This document shows positions 1 to 7,464 of a stretch of 64,000 nucleotides of DNA, in pieces. Position numbers and translations under genes: made by a program. The notes beneath the pieces were generated by a model, which did not search any database, was not told the origin of the DNA, and worked only from the letters and a program-made list of their open reading frames with translations. The DNA is from Frigoribacterium sp. PhB24 (GTDB lineage Bacteria; Actinomycetota; Actinomycetes; Actinomycetales; Microbacteriaceae): assembly GCF_003755185.1 (NCBI RefSeq), contig NZ_RKIC01000016.1, positions 113,453-177,452 on the forward strand. The letters are read 5' to 3'. Positions within the stretch are counted from its first letter, which is position 1. Each line of letters opens with the position of its first letter.

Positions 1-1
1 A

Positions 2-769
2 CACCGCGAGCTCGATCCCGAGCGCGGCGAGCGCCCCGACGCGCTGATCGTCGTCGGCGGCGACGGCATGGTGAACCTCGGGGCGAACCTCGTCGCGGGC
101 ACCGACGTGCCGCTGGGACTGGTGCCGACGGGCACCGGCAACGACACGGCCCGCGCCTTCGGGCTGCCCCACGACGACGCCGAGGCGGCCACGCGCCTCC
201 TGGTCCGGCTGCTCGAGAGTGAGCCGACCACCATCGACGCCGGACGCGTGCTGCAGGCCGACGGCCGTGCCACCTGGTTCGCCTGCATGGTGTCGGCCGG
301 CTTCGACGCCGTCGTCAACGAGCGGGCCAACCGGTTGAGCTGGCCGAAGGGGCGCCGCCGGTACGACGTCGCCCTCGCGATCGAGCTGGTGCGCCTGCCG
401 AGGATCTCGTACCGACTCGAGCTCGACGGCGTCGCCACGACCGTCGAGGGCACCCTGATCTCGATCGGCAACGGCCAGTCCCTCGGCGGGGGCATGAAGG
501 TCACCCCGGACGCCGTGCTCGACGACGGGCTGCTCGACGTGCTCGTGGTCGAGCGGCTCACCCGGTGGCAGTTCGTGCGGTTGTTCCCGAGCGTGTTCCG
601 CGGCACCCACCTGAGCCACCCGAACGTCACGGTGCACCGGGTGCGTCGTGCCGTCGTCGAGGCCGACGGGGTCGCCGCCTACGCGGACGGCGAGCGCGTC
701 GGGCCGCTGCCCGTCACGGTCGAGGTCGTTCCCGGCGCCCTGCACGTGTACGCCGCGATCGGGCGCTGA
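2..769 (+). CDS. Diacylglycerol/lipid kinase family protein, 5' end outside window
   Basis: The reading frame is open from base 2 and has no start in the window, so the N-terminus is missing. The visible protein carries the GGDG nucleotide-binding loop (VVGGDGM, bases about 53-70) followed by GTGNDTAR, the signature of the diacylglycerol kinase catalytic fold shared by DagK, YegS and LCB5-type lipid kinases. These enzymes phosphorylate diacylglycerol or related lipids at the inner membrane face. The C-terminal half (SIGNGQSLGGGMKVTPDA...DGLLDV) matches the beta-sandwich part of the fold. It converges on the next gene with only 2 bases between the stop codons. The family is clear, the lipid substrate is not. 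Confidence 0.9.
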   Translation, partial: HRELDPERGERPDALIVVGGDGMVNLGANLVAGTDVPLGLVPTGTGNDTARAFGLPHDDAEAATRLLVRLLESEPTTIDAGRVLQADGRATWFACMVSAGFDAVVNERANRLSWPKGRRRYDVALAIELVRLPRISYRLELDGVATTVEGTLISIGNGQSLGGGMKVTPDAVLDDGLLDVLVVERLTRWQFVRLFPSVFRGTHLSHPNVTVHRVRRAVVEADGVAAYADGERVGPLPVTVEVVPGALHVYAAIGR

Positions 770-771
770 CC

Positions 772-1731
772 TCAGCCGCGGTGCAGCGTCTCGCGGGGAT
801 ACTCGCCGAACCGCTGCTGGTACGCGGCCGAGAACCGACCGAGGTGGGCGAAGGCCCAGTGCCGGGCCACGTCGGCGACGGTCGTGGAGTCCGGGGGGGC
901 CGCCCGGAGGGCCTCGTGCACGCGCTCGAGCCGGATCTCGCGCAGGTACGCCGTGGGCGTGGTGTCGAGGTGCCGACTGAACGCCTGCTGCAGTCCTCGA
1001 GGCGTGAGCCCCGCCTCCCGGGCGATGTCGACGGCCGAGATGGGCAGGTGGGCGCTCGCGTGCATGTACTCGACGGCCAGACGCAGGCTCGCGTTACGCG
1101 GCGCGAGCAGGGCCGCGGGCATCGGAGTCGAGGTGTGGACGAAGGTGTCGAGCAGGGCGCCGGCGGCGAGTCGGGCCATCTCGGTGCGCATCAGGTCGCT
1201 GGGTTCGCCCGATCCCAGGTAGACACGGCCGATCAAGCGCACGGTCGCGTGCCAGGCCTGCACCGCAGCCGACGAGACGGGGGCAGCGTGGTCGAAGCGG
1301 ATCGTGCCGGGCATGATGCCGTACCGCTCGGCCGCCACCTCGTCCACGACGGACTTCGACAGGTGCAGCAGACTCTGGTTGACGTCCTCGGTGGTGAACT
1401 CGAACTCGCGCCCCTCGGGGAAGAGGATCGGCCGCCCGACGGCGCCGGCCACCTCGTCGCGACCGTTGTCGACGGTCGAACGCCCGTCGAGCAGCCAGTG
1501 CACGACGTGCTCGTCGCCCGCCGCCGCCTGGCCGTCGACGCGGCCCATGAACATCGTGGAGCGCAAGGTCATCGCCCCGTCACCGACGATGGTGTGGCGG
1601 AACTCGAAAGGCGCCTCGGACGGGGCGACGTGGAAGCCACGACCGTTGTAACCGGCCTGCAGGATGGCGACGGCCTCGTCGAGATCGCGTCCGCGCGCGT
1701 CGAAGCGCATCTTGTCGTCCCGGGCAGCCAT
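772..1731 (-). CDS. AraC family transcriptional regulator
   Basis: A 319-residue protein with a C-terminal double helix-turn-helix of the AraC/XylS family (ISAVDIAREAGLTPRGLQQAFSRHLDTTPTAYL, then VADVARHWAFAHLGRFSAAYQQRFGEYP). The N-terminal 200 residues resemble an AraC-type sensor domain (YNGRGF, MTLRSTMFMG). The ATG at 1731 is chosen because the protein then has the same length as the paralogue at 48979-49938, which shares the YNGxGF, MTLRSxMF, LTPRGLQQAFSR and FGEYP segments. A GTG at 1767 would add 12 residues. No neighbour suggests its target. Confidence 0.85.
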   Translation of the reverse strand: MAARDDKMRFDARGRDLDEAVAILQAGYNGRGFHVAPSEAPFEFRHTIVGDGAMTLRSTMFMGRVDGQAAAGDEHVVHWLLDGRSTVDNGRDEVAGAVGRPILFPEGREFEFTTEDVNQSLLHLSKSVVDEVAAERYGIMPGTIRFDHAAPVSSAAVQAWHATVRLIGRVYLGSGEPSDLMRTEMARLAAGALLDTFVHTSTPMPAALLAPRNASLRLAVEYMHASAHLPISAVDIAREAGLTPRGLQQAFSRHLDTTPTAYLREIRLERVHEALRAAPPDSTTVADVARHWAFAHLGRFSAAYQQRFGEYPRETLHRG

Positions 1732-2060
1732 CTCACCGAATTGTTGCACGCACTCCAAAGCCCGCACCAGTCATTCCGAGGGGGGTTGACAAGTGCGTAC
1801 CGTGCCTGTCGACCCCGGCCCGCGCCGCACCTGCGCTCGGCAACTCCTGACCCGTGCTGCGGCCGCGGCGGACCGAGCGGCGCGACGAGCACGTCCAGCA
1901 CGTGAGGGAGGATTTGCCGACCGGAGGCCCGGGCGGCCCGCGGGAACGTCGCCTCGGCCCCTCCGACGCCTCCTCCCCAAGGGAAACGTCTGGCACCCTC
2001 TGAACACGCGCGGAGGCGTGCTCGACGAGGGAGTCCGTCTTCTCGCCACGCTCGTGTGGC
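1732..2060. other. Intergenic region with one arm of an inverted repeat pair
   Basis: 329 bases without a convincing gene, between the divergent AraC and DUF559 genes. It contains a TTGACA hexamer at 1786-1791 without a good -10 partner, and a palindromic unit at 1838-1919 described separately. ORFs here are GC-driven and have no recognisable protein features. Confidence 0.5.
1838..1919. repeat. Left palindromic unit flanking the DUF559 gene
   Basis: Starts with CGGCAACTCCTGACCCG (1838-1854) and ends with GGGAGGATTTGCCG (1906-1919), so the ends are complementary to each other. The unit is about 82 bp. A related unit in opposite orientation lies at 2918-3011: its outer 17 bases (2995-3011) are the exact reverse complement of 1838-1854, and its inner end CGGCAACTCCTCCC matches the reverse complement of the inner end here except for one base. 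The interior is not conserved. Confidence 0.7.
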
Positions 2061-3026
2061 ATGACCACGATCGCCGAACTCGTCTCGTCCGCCGGGGGAC
2101 TCCTCCACAAACACGACCTCGTCGCATCCGGTGCCACCGACCGGCATCTGACGGTCGCGGTTCGTTCCCGCACCGTCAGCAGGCCCCGGCGTGGGTGGTA
2201 CTCCACCTGGGCGCCTGAGGACCCTCGATACATCGCGGTCGCCGTGGGTGGTCGACTCACCGGTGCGTCCGCGTTGCACCAGTTGGGCGCGTGGTCGTGG
2301 TCCCGGCCGCCGGTGACGGTGTCGGTCCCCGTGACGGCTTCGCGGCTGCGGCGCCGGCGCGGAGTGCGGGTCGTGTGGGATGCACTCGAGATCAGTGGTC
2401 GCGGTTCGACCTGGTCCGTCGACCCCCGTGACGCTCTTGCCCGGGCGGTGGTCGAGACCCGATCATTCGAGGATGCGGTGATCCTCGTCGACTGGGCCAG
2501 GCGGGTCGGCATCGTCGAGGGAGACGACGACGCAGCCGAAGTGCTGTCCCGAAAACGGGCAGACGCCGCCGGTCTCGTGGCGTGGAGCGACTCCGGCGCC
2601 GAGAGCATCCTCGAGAGCGCGGCGGGCACGAGGCTCCGGCAGGCAGGGCATCACGTCGTCCGCCAGGTGCCCATCCCCGGAACGCCGAAGATCATCGACA
2701 TGGTGATCGACGGCATCATCGGTCTCGAGACGGACGGGCGCCTGCATCATGAGACACGCTTCGACAAGGACCGCCTGAAAGATGCCGACATAGCTCGCGA
2801 CGGGCGGGTCCCGTTCCGGGCAGGGACGGTGATGGTGCGGGACATGTGGGAGGCGACGGCCGGCGCGATCAGGACTCTCATCCGCACAGCGGGCGGGCCG
2901 CGGCCCGTCGTGGGTGTCGGCAACTCCTCCCTGCCGCGAGTGCTCGGACCGAGGGGGCGGAGAACCTGGCGGCTCGCCCCACCCCGGCGACGCGCGGGTC
3001 AGGAGTTGCCGATGATGGCAGGGTGA
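2061..3026 (+). CDS. AbiEi-like antitoxin domain / DUF559 (Vsr-like nuclease fold) protein
   Basis: 321 residues. The N-terminus (ELVSSAGGLLHKHDLVASGA...RPRRGWYS) resembles the winged-helix domain annotated in actinobacteria as type IV AbiEi antitoxin domain. Residues about 195-275 (GAESILESAAGTRLRQAGH, IDMVIDGIIGLETDGRLHHE, RDGRVPFRAGTVMVRD) resemble DUF559, a Vsr-like PD-(D/E)XK nuclease fold with a likely D...E core. Such proteins are common orphan genes in Microbacteriaceae and their function is not established. The ATG has no Shine-Dalgarno sequence, so the mRNA may be leaderless. The last about 35 residues are encoded by the right palindromic unit (2918-3011), so the natural C-terminus was probably replaced when that unit inserted. 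Confidence 0.75.
   Translation: MTTIAELVSSAGGLLHKHDLVASGATDRHLTVAVRSRTVSRPRRGWYSTWAPEDPRYIAVAVGGRLTGASALHQLGAWSWSRPPVTVSVPVTASRLRRRRGVRVVWDALEISGRGSTWSVDPRDALARAVVETRSFEDAVILVDWARRVGIVEGDDDAAEVLSRKRADAAGLVAWSDSGAESILESAAGTRLRQAGHHVVRQVPIPGTPKIIDMVIDGIIGLETDGRLHHETRFDKDRLKDADIARDGRVPFRAGTVMVRDMWEATAGAIRTLIRTAGGPRPVVGVGNSSLPRVLGPRGRRTWRLAPPRRRAGQELPMMAG
2918..3011. repeat. Right palindromic unit, inverted relative to 1838-1919
   Basis: Begins CGGCAACTCCTCCC and ends CGGGTCAGGAGTTGCCG. Its ends are complementary over at least 11 bases (2918-2928 with 3001-3011). It overlaps the 3' end of the DUF559 gene and mirrors the unit on the other side of that gene. Confidence 0.7.
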
Positions 3027-3109
3027 CGAGGGGCGCAGGACGGAACGGGGCCGTGGCAGCACGTGCCACCGCGAGCGGGTTCGCAGCCGGCGCGCCTACG
3101 GTCGACCGC

Positions 3110-3592
3110 ATGAGCCTCGACGACATCACCCTGACCACGATCCGCGGCGAGTCCACCACGTTCGGCGCCTACTCCGACAAGGTGGTGATGGTCGTGAACG
3201 TGGCCTCGCGCTGCGGCCTCGCACCGCAGTACGAGAAGCTCGAGGCGTTGCAGAAGCACTACGGCGAACAGGGCTTCACGGTGCTGGGCTTCCCCAGCAA
3301 CCAGTTCTTCCAGGAGCTCTCGAGCGGCGAGGCCATCGAGGAGTACTGCTCGGCGACCTGGGGCGTGACCTTCCCGATGATGGAGAAGGTCAAGGTCAAC
3401 GGCCGTGGCGAGCACCCGCTCTATACCGAGCTGAAGAAGGCCGCCGACGTCGACGGCAAGGCCGGTCGCGTCAAGTGGAACTTCGAGAAATTCGTGATCA
3501 CCCCTGGCGGCGCGGTGCACCGCTTCCGTCCGACGACCGAGCCGGACGCCCCCGAGGTCGTCGCGGTCATCGAGGAGGCGCTGGCCGGCTGA
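3110..3592 (+). CDS. Glutathione peroxidase family thiol peroxidase
   Basis: 160 residues, the usual length of bacterial GPx proteins, which reduce hydroperoxides in the cytoplasm with thioredoxin-type or other thiols as donors. The peroxidatic cysteine is Cys35 in NVASRCGLAPQY, where animal enzymes have selenocysteine. Gln65 lies in FPSNQFF and the catalytic Trp in VKWNFEKF. The Cys of the common FPCNQF motif is Ser here, while a second cysteine sits at residue 80 (EEYCSATWGVTFP) and may act as resolving residue. The ATG at 3110 gives the family-typical N-terminus; the longer upstream frame is an extension with no homology. Confidence 0.93.
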   Translation: MSLDDITLTTIRGESTTFGAYSDKVVMVVNVASRCGLAPQYEKLEALQKHYGEQGFTVLGFPSNQFFQELSSGEAIEEYCSATWGVTFPMMEKVKVNGRGEHPLYTELKKAADVDGKAGRVKWNFEKFVITPGGAVHRFRPTTEPDAPEVVAVIEEALAG

Positions 3593-3610
3593 GCGAGGAA
3601 ACCCTCGGCG

Positions 3611-5098
3611 TCAGCGCCCCGCCTTGAAGTGGGCGGTGACCCCGGTCGCCGTCAGCACGCCGGCGTTCCAGACCTGGGTGCTGTCGAGCGATCCGGCGAA
3701 GTAGTTGCTGCTCGGTGCCGAGGTCCAGCCCGACAGCGGCAGCTGACCGATGCGCCACCAGCCGGTGTACGCCTGGGCGCTCTTGGTGGCCGGGTCGACG
3801 GCCACGCTCTTCCCGTCGACGTAGAGGGTCATGCCGTTCGTGCTCGAGAGCGTCGCGACGACGTGGTGCCACGCTCCGTCGTTGTACGACAGCGGTGAGA
3901 CGACCGTCTTGACGGCGTTCGGGTAGACGCCGAAGACGAGCTTGCCCGCGTTCGTCATGTAGAGATGCCGGTCGTAGTTGCCGGGGGCGCCCGCCTGCGA
4001 GTTCGAGAAGCCGACGAGCTCGCCACCGGCGGTCGTCTTCGTCCTGACCCAGGTCTCGATCGTGAAGTTGTTCGAGCCGGTGAACGACGTCGGGGTGGTG
4101 ACCTGACCGCTGGCACCGTCGAGCGTCAGGTACGGGCTGTCGTCGGGCGCGCACGAACCGGCGGTGAACGACGCACCCCCGACCAGGGTGCCGGGTCGAG
4201 CGTTGCCCGAGCTGTCGGCGGCCGTCGGTCCCGACACCTCGCTGTAGGCGAAGGCGAAGTCGGGCTTGTCGCTGAACGTCTCGGTGAGGCACTCGTAGGT
4301 GCCGGCCGTGAACTTCGACGTCGGGTTCGCCGCCGACGCGGCGAACGCGGCGTGCGAACCGCCCGAGACGACCAGGGTGAGCGCGAGACCGCCGCCGATC
4401 GCCGCCAGGCCGATCGCGCCTCCTGCGGTCCTGAGGCGACGGAGGCGCCGCTCGCGTCGTCGCTGCGCACGACGGCCGGTCGAGGCGGTCACCCGCGGCG
4501 ACGCGGTGCGCTCGTCGCGCTCGTCGCGCAGCAGGTACCGGTCGTTCCGACTCAGCAGGACGACGAGGATCAACAGCCCGCCGGTCACCAGCAGGTGGCC
4601 GTACTGGTGGGCGGCCGCCCACACGAAGGGCGTGCCGACGTAGGGGACGCGGAGGAAGCCGACGCCGATCACGGCGCTGCGGTCGATCGGCGTCGAGTCG
4701 GCGCTCGGGTTGGCGTCGCCCTTGGTGACGATCTGCCCGGCCCGGCCGTCGTCGGAGTAGCGGTGCAGACGCAGGTGCCCGGCCTGGTCGGGGTCGTCGA
4801 AGAGCAGGACCTGGCCACGGTGGACGTCTGACGTCGCCACCGGCTTCGCGACGACGACGTCGCCGGGGTGGATGCGAGGCTCCATCGAGCCGGTCATCAC
4901 GGTGGTGGGGCTCCAGCCGAGGGCCGCGGGGGCGGCGGCGTAGACCATCAGGCCGAGCAGCGAGTAGAGCACGACGCGCGAGGCGGTGCCGAGGGCGAGG
5001 CGCGTCCAGTCGAGCCACGAGCGAGAGGCACCCACGGGCACGGTGATCGAGGCCGTGGCCGCGGCGGCGGGCCGCAGCTTCAGGTCGATCGTGCTCAT
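3611..5098 (-). CDS. SipW-type signal peptidase I fused to a LamG (jellyroll) domain
   Basis: 495 residues. Residues about 30-185 are a signal peptidase I of the SipW/ER class: a transmembrane segment at 40-60, catalytic Ser71 in VMTGSMEP, His112 in LRLHRYS where the Gram-negative type has Lys, GDANPSAD at 127-134, and a second membrane segment at 168-184. After a basic cytoplasmic stretch a third hydrophobic segment (225-245) leads into SHAAFAASAANPTSKFTAGT, which looks like the alternate-type signal of TasA-like substrates. Residues about 275-490 are a concanavalin/LamG-like domain (FTIETWVRTK, GAWHHVVATL, LYVDGK). It lies 90 bases downstream of the TasA-like gene on the same strand, so they are probably one operon. 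The fused half may be a substrate of its own peptidase; that is inference. Confidence 0.88.
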   Translation of the reverse strand: MSTIDLKLRPAAAATASITVPVGASRSWLDWTRLALGTASRVVLYSLLGLMVYAAAPAALGWSPTTVMTGSMEPRIHPGDVVVAKPVATSDVHRGQVLLFDDPDQAGHLRLHRYSDDGRAGQIVTKGDANPSADSTPIDRSAVIGVGFLRVPYVGTPFVWAAAHQYGHLLVTGGLLILVVLLSRNDRYLLRDERDERTASPRVTASTGRRAQRRRERRLRRLRTAGGAIGLAAIGGGLALTLVVSGGSHAAFAASAANPTSKFTAGTYECLTETFSDKPDFAFAYSEVSGPTAADSSGNARPGTLVGGASFTAGSCAPDDSPYLTLDGASGQVTTPTSFTGSNNFTIETWVRTKTTAGGELVGFSNSQAGAPGNYDRHLYMTNAGKLVFGVYPNAVKTVVSPLSYNDGAWHHVVATLSSTNGMTLYVDGKSVAVDPATKSAQAYTGWWRIGQLPLSGWTSAPSSNYFAGSLDSTQVWNAGVLTATGVTAHFKAGR

Positions 5099-5188
5099 GG
5101 GTGCCTCTGTTCGGGGGTGGTGCGGTGTCGGGCCGCCTGGTGCTGTGGTGCGGTGTGGCGGGGGGAGGGATCAGCCGGGGGTGGGGCC

Positions 5189-5788
5189 TCAGCTGTTCTG
5201 GGCCTCCCACGTGAGGCCGAGGCTCGCGGTGCCGCCCTGGGTCGTGTTGGGGGCGGTGTTCGAGACGGTGTAGTTCACCTGGTAGGTGCGGGTCTCGGAC
5301 GCGGTGCCGGTCGGAGCCCAGGTGCCGACGCCGTTGGAGTAGTTGGTGTAGCTCGTGCCGAAGGCGGCCAGCGTGCCGCTGTAGAGACTCGAACCCGACG
5401 AGAGCGGGGTGAAGCCGGTGCACGAGCCGAAGCCGCCGCCGGTGCCCTGCACGACGCTCAGCGTGATGTTCGACGCGAGGTTGTTGGTCGTGGCGGCGCC
5501 CGTGCCGTACAGCTTGACGGCCGAGGCGAGCGAGCCGGTGCTGGTGACGGCGATGCAGTTGCTGCCGGTCTGGCCGGGCTTGAGGTTCGTGGCGGTGAAG
5601 AGGGCGGTGTTGCTGTCGTCGTCGGTCAGGGCGACGGTGCCGGCGGTCCAGTTGCTGGTGGGGTTGACCGTGGTCGACGAGAAGGCCGAGTACGACGCGG
5701 TCGAGACGACGATTCCCGAGGCGACGAGTGCGGCGGGGATGGCGATCCAGGCGGCGATGCGGGCGATGCGGGGGGTGGGACGGGACAT
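5189..5788 (-). CDS. TasA/camelysin-like exported protein with alternate-type (SipW) signal peptide
   Basis: 199 residues. A basic start and hydrophobic segment (residues 8-30) are followed by STASYSAFSSTTVNPTSNWTAGT, the pattern of SipW-processed proteins such as TasA and camelysin (A-x-F, then NPxSxxTAGT). The mature part is rich in Ser, Thr and Asn and predicted all-beta, as expected for a surface or fibre-forming protein. The ATG at 5788 has a GGAG ribosome site 9 bases upstream; an upstream in-frame extension has none. The dedicated peptidase follows in the same operon, so this is the likely client. Confidence 0.82.
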   Translation of the reverse strand: MSRPTPRIARIAAWIAIPAALVASGIVVSTASYSAFSSTTVNPTSNWTAGTVALTDDDSNTALFTATNLKPGQTGSNCIAVTSTGSLASAVKLYGTGAATTNNLASNITLSVVQGTGGGFGSCTGFTPLSSGSSLYSGTLAAFGTSYTNYSNGVGTWAPTGTASETRTYQVNYTVSNTAPNTTQGGTASLGLTWEAQNS

Positions 5789-5884
5789 GGTGTGCTCCAG
5801 GGCGAGAGGGTGGAAGAGGGGAGGTCGGGGGCCACTCCGGCGAGGTGGTTCAGGGGCTTCGCCGGTGAGACGCTCACCACTCGA

Positions 5885-5965
5885 ACCGTTCTGATTTCGA
5901 GTGATCGTTGTTCTCAAGTGGTACGGCAATCAAATTACTTGGAACCCGAGAGGCTTGCAAGGCGA
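5885..5965. promoter_or_regulatory. AT-rich divergent promoter region of TasA-like and MarR genes
   Basis: An unusually AT-rich stretch for this window, between the divergent TasA-like and MarR genes. It holds an inverted CAAGT (5914-5918) and ACTTG (5937-5941) pair and further short A/T runs. MarR-family regulators usually bind palindromes in their own promoter, so this is the natural place for an operator. Exact -10/-35 elements could not be fixed. Confidence 0.4.
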
Positions 5966-6062
5966 ACGATGTCCCCAGTGGTGGGGGTGTCACGATCGTC
6001 GAGATTCTTGTTGACTGAGCCGGTGCCATGGACGGCACGCGACCTGCGTCACGGAGGACCCC

Positions 6063-6578
6063 TTGCTCGTCACGACCCCCATTGCCACCGGCCCCACCGA
6101 CCTCGGCCTCACCGCCACCGGCCCCGCCGACCTCGGGCGCCTGCTCGACTCGTTCCGACTGTTGATGCTGAACCACTCCCGGGTGCTCGACCACCAAGGC
6201 GACCTCTTCGGGCTGGGTGACACCGACATCCGGTTCCTCTTCTACGTGTGGGCCACCGGCGACCTGGTCACGCCCAAGCGCGCGGCCGAGCACCTCGACC
6301 TCTCGTCGGGCGCGATGACGAACCTCGTCGACCGCCTCGTCGACGCCGGGCACCTCGACCGCCGCCGGAACCCCGACGACCGTCGCAGCGTCATCGTCAG
6401 CCGCACGCCGCGCGGCGTCGAGGTCACGACCGCCATCGCCACCGCCTACGGCGCCGCGTTCGCCGAGGCCGTGCCGGCGTCACAGCAGCGCGCCCTCGCC
6501 GACACGCTGCTCGACCTCGGCCGGGCGTTCGACCGCCACGGGCTCGGCGCCGCCCCGGAGACCTCCGCCGCGGCCTGA
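6063..6578 (+). CDS. MarR family transcriptional regulator
   Basis: 171 residues with a winged helix-turn-helix of the MarR type (VTPKRAAEHLDLSSGAMTNLVDRLVDAGHLDRRRNPDDRRSVIV), including the conserved DxRS wing motif. MarR proteins are dimeric repressors released by small ligands or oxidants. The start is a TTG at 6063, supported by GGAGG at 6053-6057. Divergent from the TasA-like/signal-peptidase operon, it may control that operon; this is inferred from position only. Confidence 0.88.
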   Translation: MLVTTPIATGPTDLGLTATGPADLGRLLDSFRLLMLNHSRVLDHQGDLFGLGDTDIRFLFYVWATGDLVTPKRAAEHLDLSSGAMTNLVDRLVDAGHLDRRRNPDDRRSVIVSRTPRGVEVTTAIATAYGAAFAEAVPASQQRALADTLLDLGRAFDRHGLGAAPETSAAA

Positions 6579-6622
6579 CGCGTCCCGATCCGACCCGAGG
6601 ACGTCACCGTGTGGACGGTCCG

Positions 6623-7462
6623 CTACGGGATCAGGCGGCGCAGGCGGGCGGCGTCGGCCAGGTCGGCCCGGAACCGGTCGAGCGTCGACAGCGTGTAGAG
6701 CCCGTCGATCTGCTGGTCGACCCACAGCTGGTGGATGCGCTTGAGGTCGGCCTGGCGGCTCTTCCAGCCGATGCCGTCGATCACGGCCATCACGGTCTGC
6801 CGCGGCAGCCGCACGTCGGCCATCTCCTCGATCTCGCGCACCGCGTCGGTCAGCTTCGAACCGGTCGAGTCGAAGCCCTTCGCCGCGACCACGATCGCCG
6901 GCTCGGCGGCCGACGGGATCACGAGGTCGCACGGCGCCGTGCGGTTCGCCCGGCCGGTGAAGCGCGTCCGCGTGCCGCAGGCCAACCCGAGGTCGCGGGC
7001 GATGGCCTCGATCTCGTCCTCGAGTCGGCGGCCCGACACACCGGCACGGATCGCCGACGCCCGGGTGCCGGCCCGTGCCGCGAGCAGGTCGCCGAAGTCG
7101 TAGGTGCGGTGCCGTTGCGACGCGACCAGGCGCACGAGCTCGAACTCGTCGTCGAGGTGGGCGACCAGTTCGTCGGCCCGCCCCCGCGCGAGCGTGAGCC
7201 AGCTCGGGGTGTCGAAGGCGTGCCGCAGCGAGTTGCGCAGCTTCTCTTGCGACAGCCCGACGGCCAGGCCGAGGGCCGGCACCCACGCCGGGTGCTGCCG
7301 GGCCCACTCGGCCAGGTGGTCGCGGTCGACGACGGGCAGCTCCCCGAGACTCGCCGCGGCCCGGGCGAGGTCGGCCGCCGCCGCCGAGGGGGCGGTCGGG
7401 TCGACGTGCGGGGTCATGCGGCCGAGCGACGCCAGGTACTCGTCGAAGGTGGGGATCGTCAT
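6623..7462 (-). CDS. Type II restriction endonuclease, DpnII-like
   Basis: 279 residues, 2 bases downstream of a DNA adenine methyltransferase gene, so a restriction-modification pair. The C-terminal half resembles DpnII/MboI-type enzymes: a nuclease core CDLVIPSAAEPAIVVAAKGF, then DSTGSKLTDAVREIEEM and VIDGIGWKSRQADLKRIHQL, in the same order as the corresponding DpnII segments (GSGSKLNETARS and ITDGQGWYKAKNNL, recalled from memory). The acidic residue of the D...ExK motif appears to be Ala (VAAK), so the active site may be variant. The recognition sequence cannot be read from the protein. Confidence 0.8.
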   Translation of the reverse strand: MTIPTFDEYLASLGRMTPHVDPTAPSAAAADLARAAASLGELPVVDRDHLAEWARQHPAWVPALGLAVGLSQEKLRNSLRHAFDTPSWLTLARGRADELVAHLDDEFELVRLVASQRHRTYDFGDLLAARAGTRASAIRAGVSGRRLEDEIEAIARDLGLACGTRTRFTGRANRTAPCDLVIPSAAEPAIVVAAKGFDSTGSKLTDAVREIEEMADVRLPRQTVMAVIDGIGWKSRQADLKRIHQLWVDQQIDGLYTLSTLDRFRADLADAARLRRLIP

Positions 7463-7464
7463 GG

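Noticed and set aside
565..1905. Long plus-strand ORF overlapping the AraC gene
   Set aside because: Antisense shadow caused by high GC; Arg/Gly/Asp-rich composition and no motifs, while the opposite strand encodes a clear AraC protein.
3567..5423. 618-codon minus-strand ORF overlapping the signal peptidase gene in another frame
   Set aside because: Arg/Pro/His-rich translation without domains; the other frame gives an intact signal peptidase and LamG domain.
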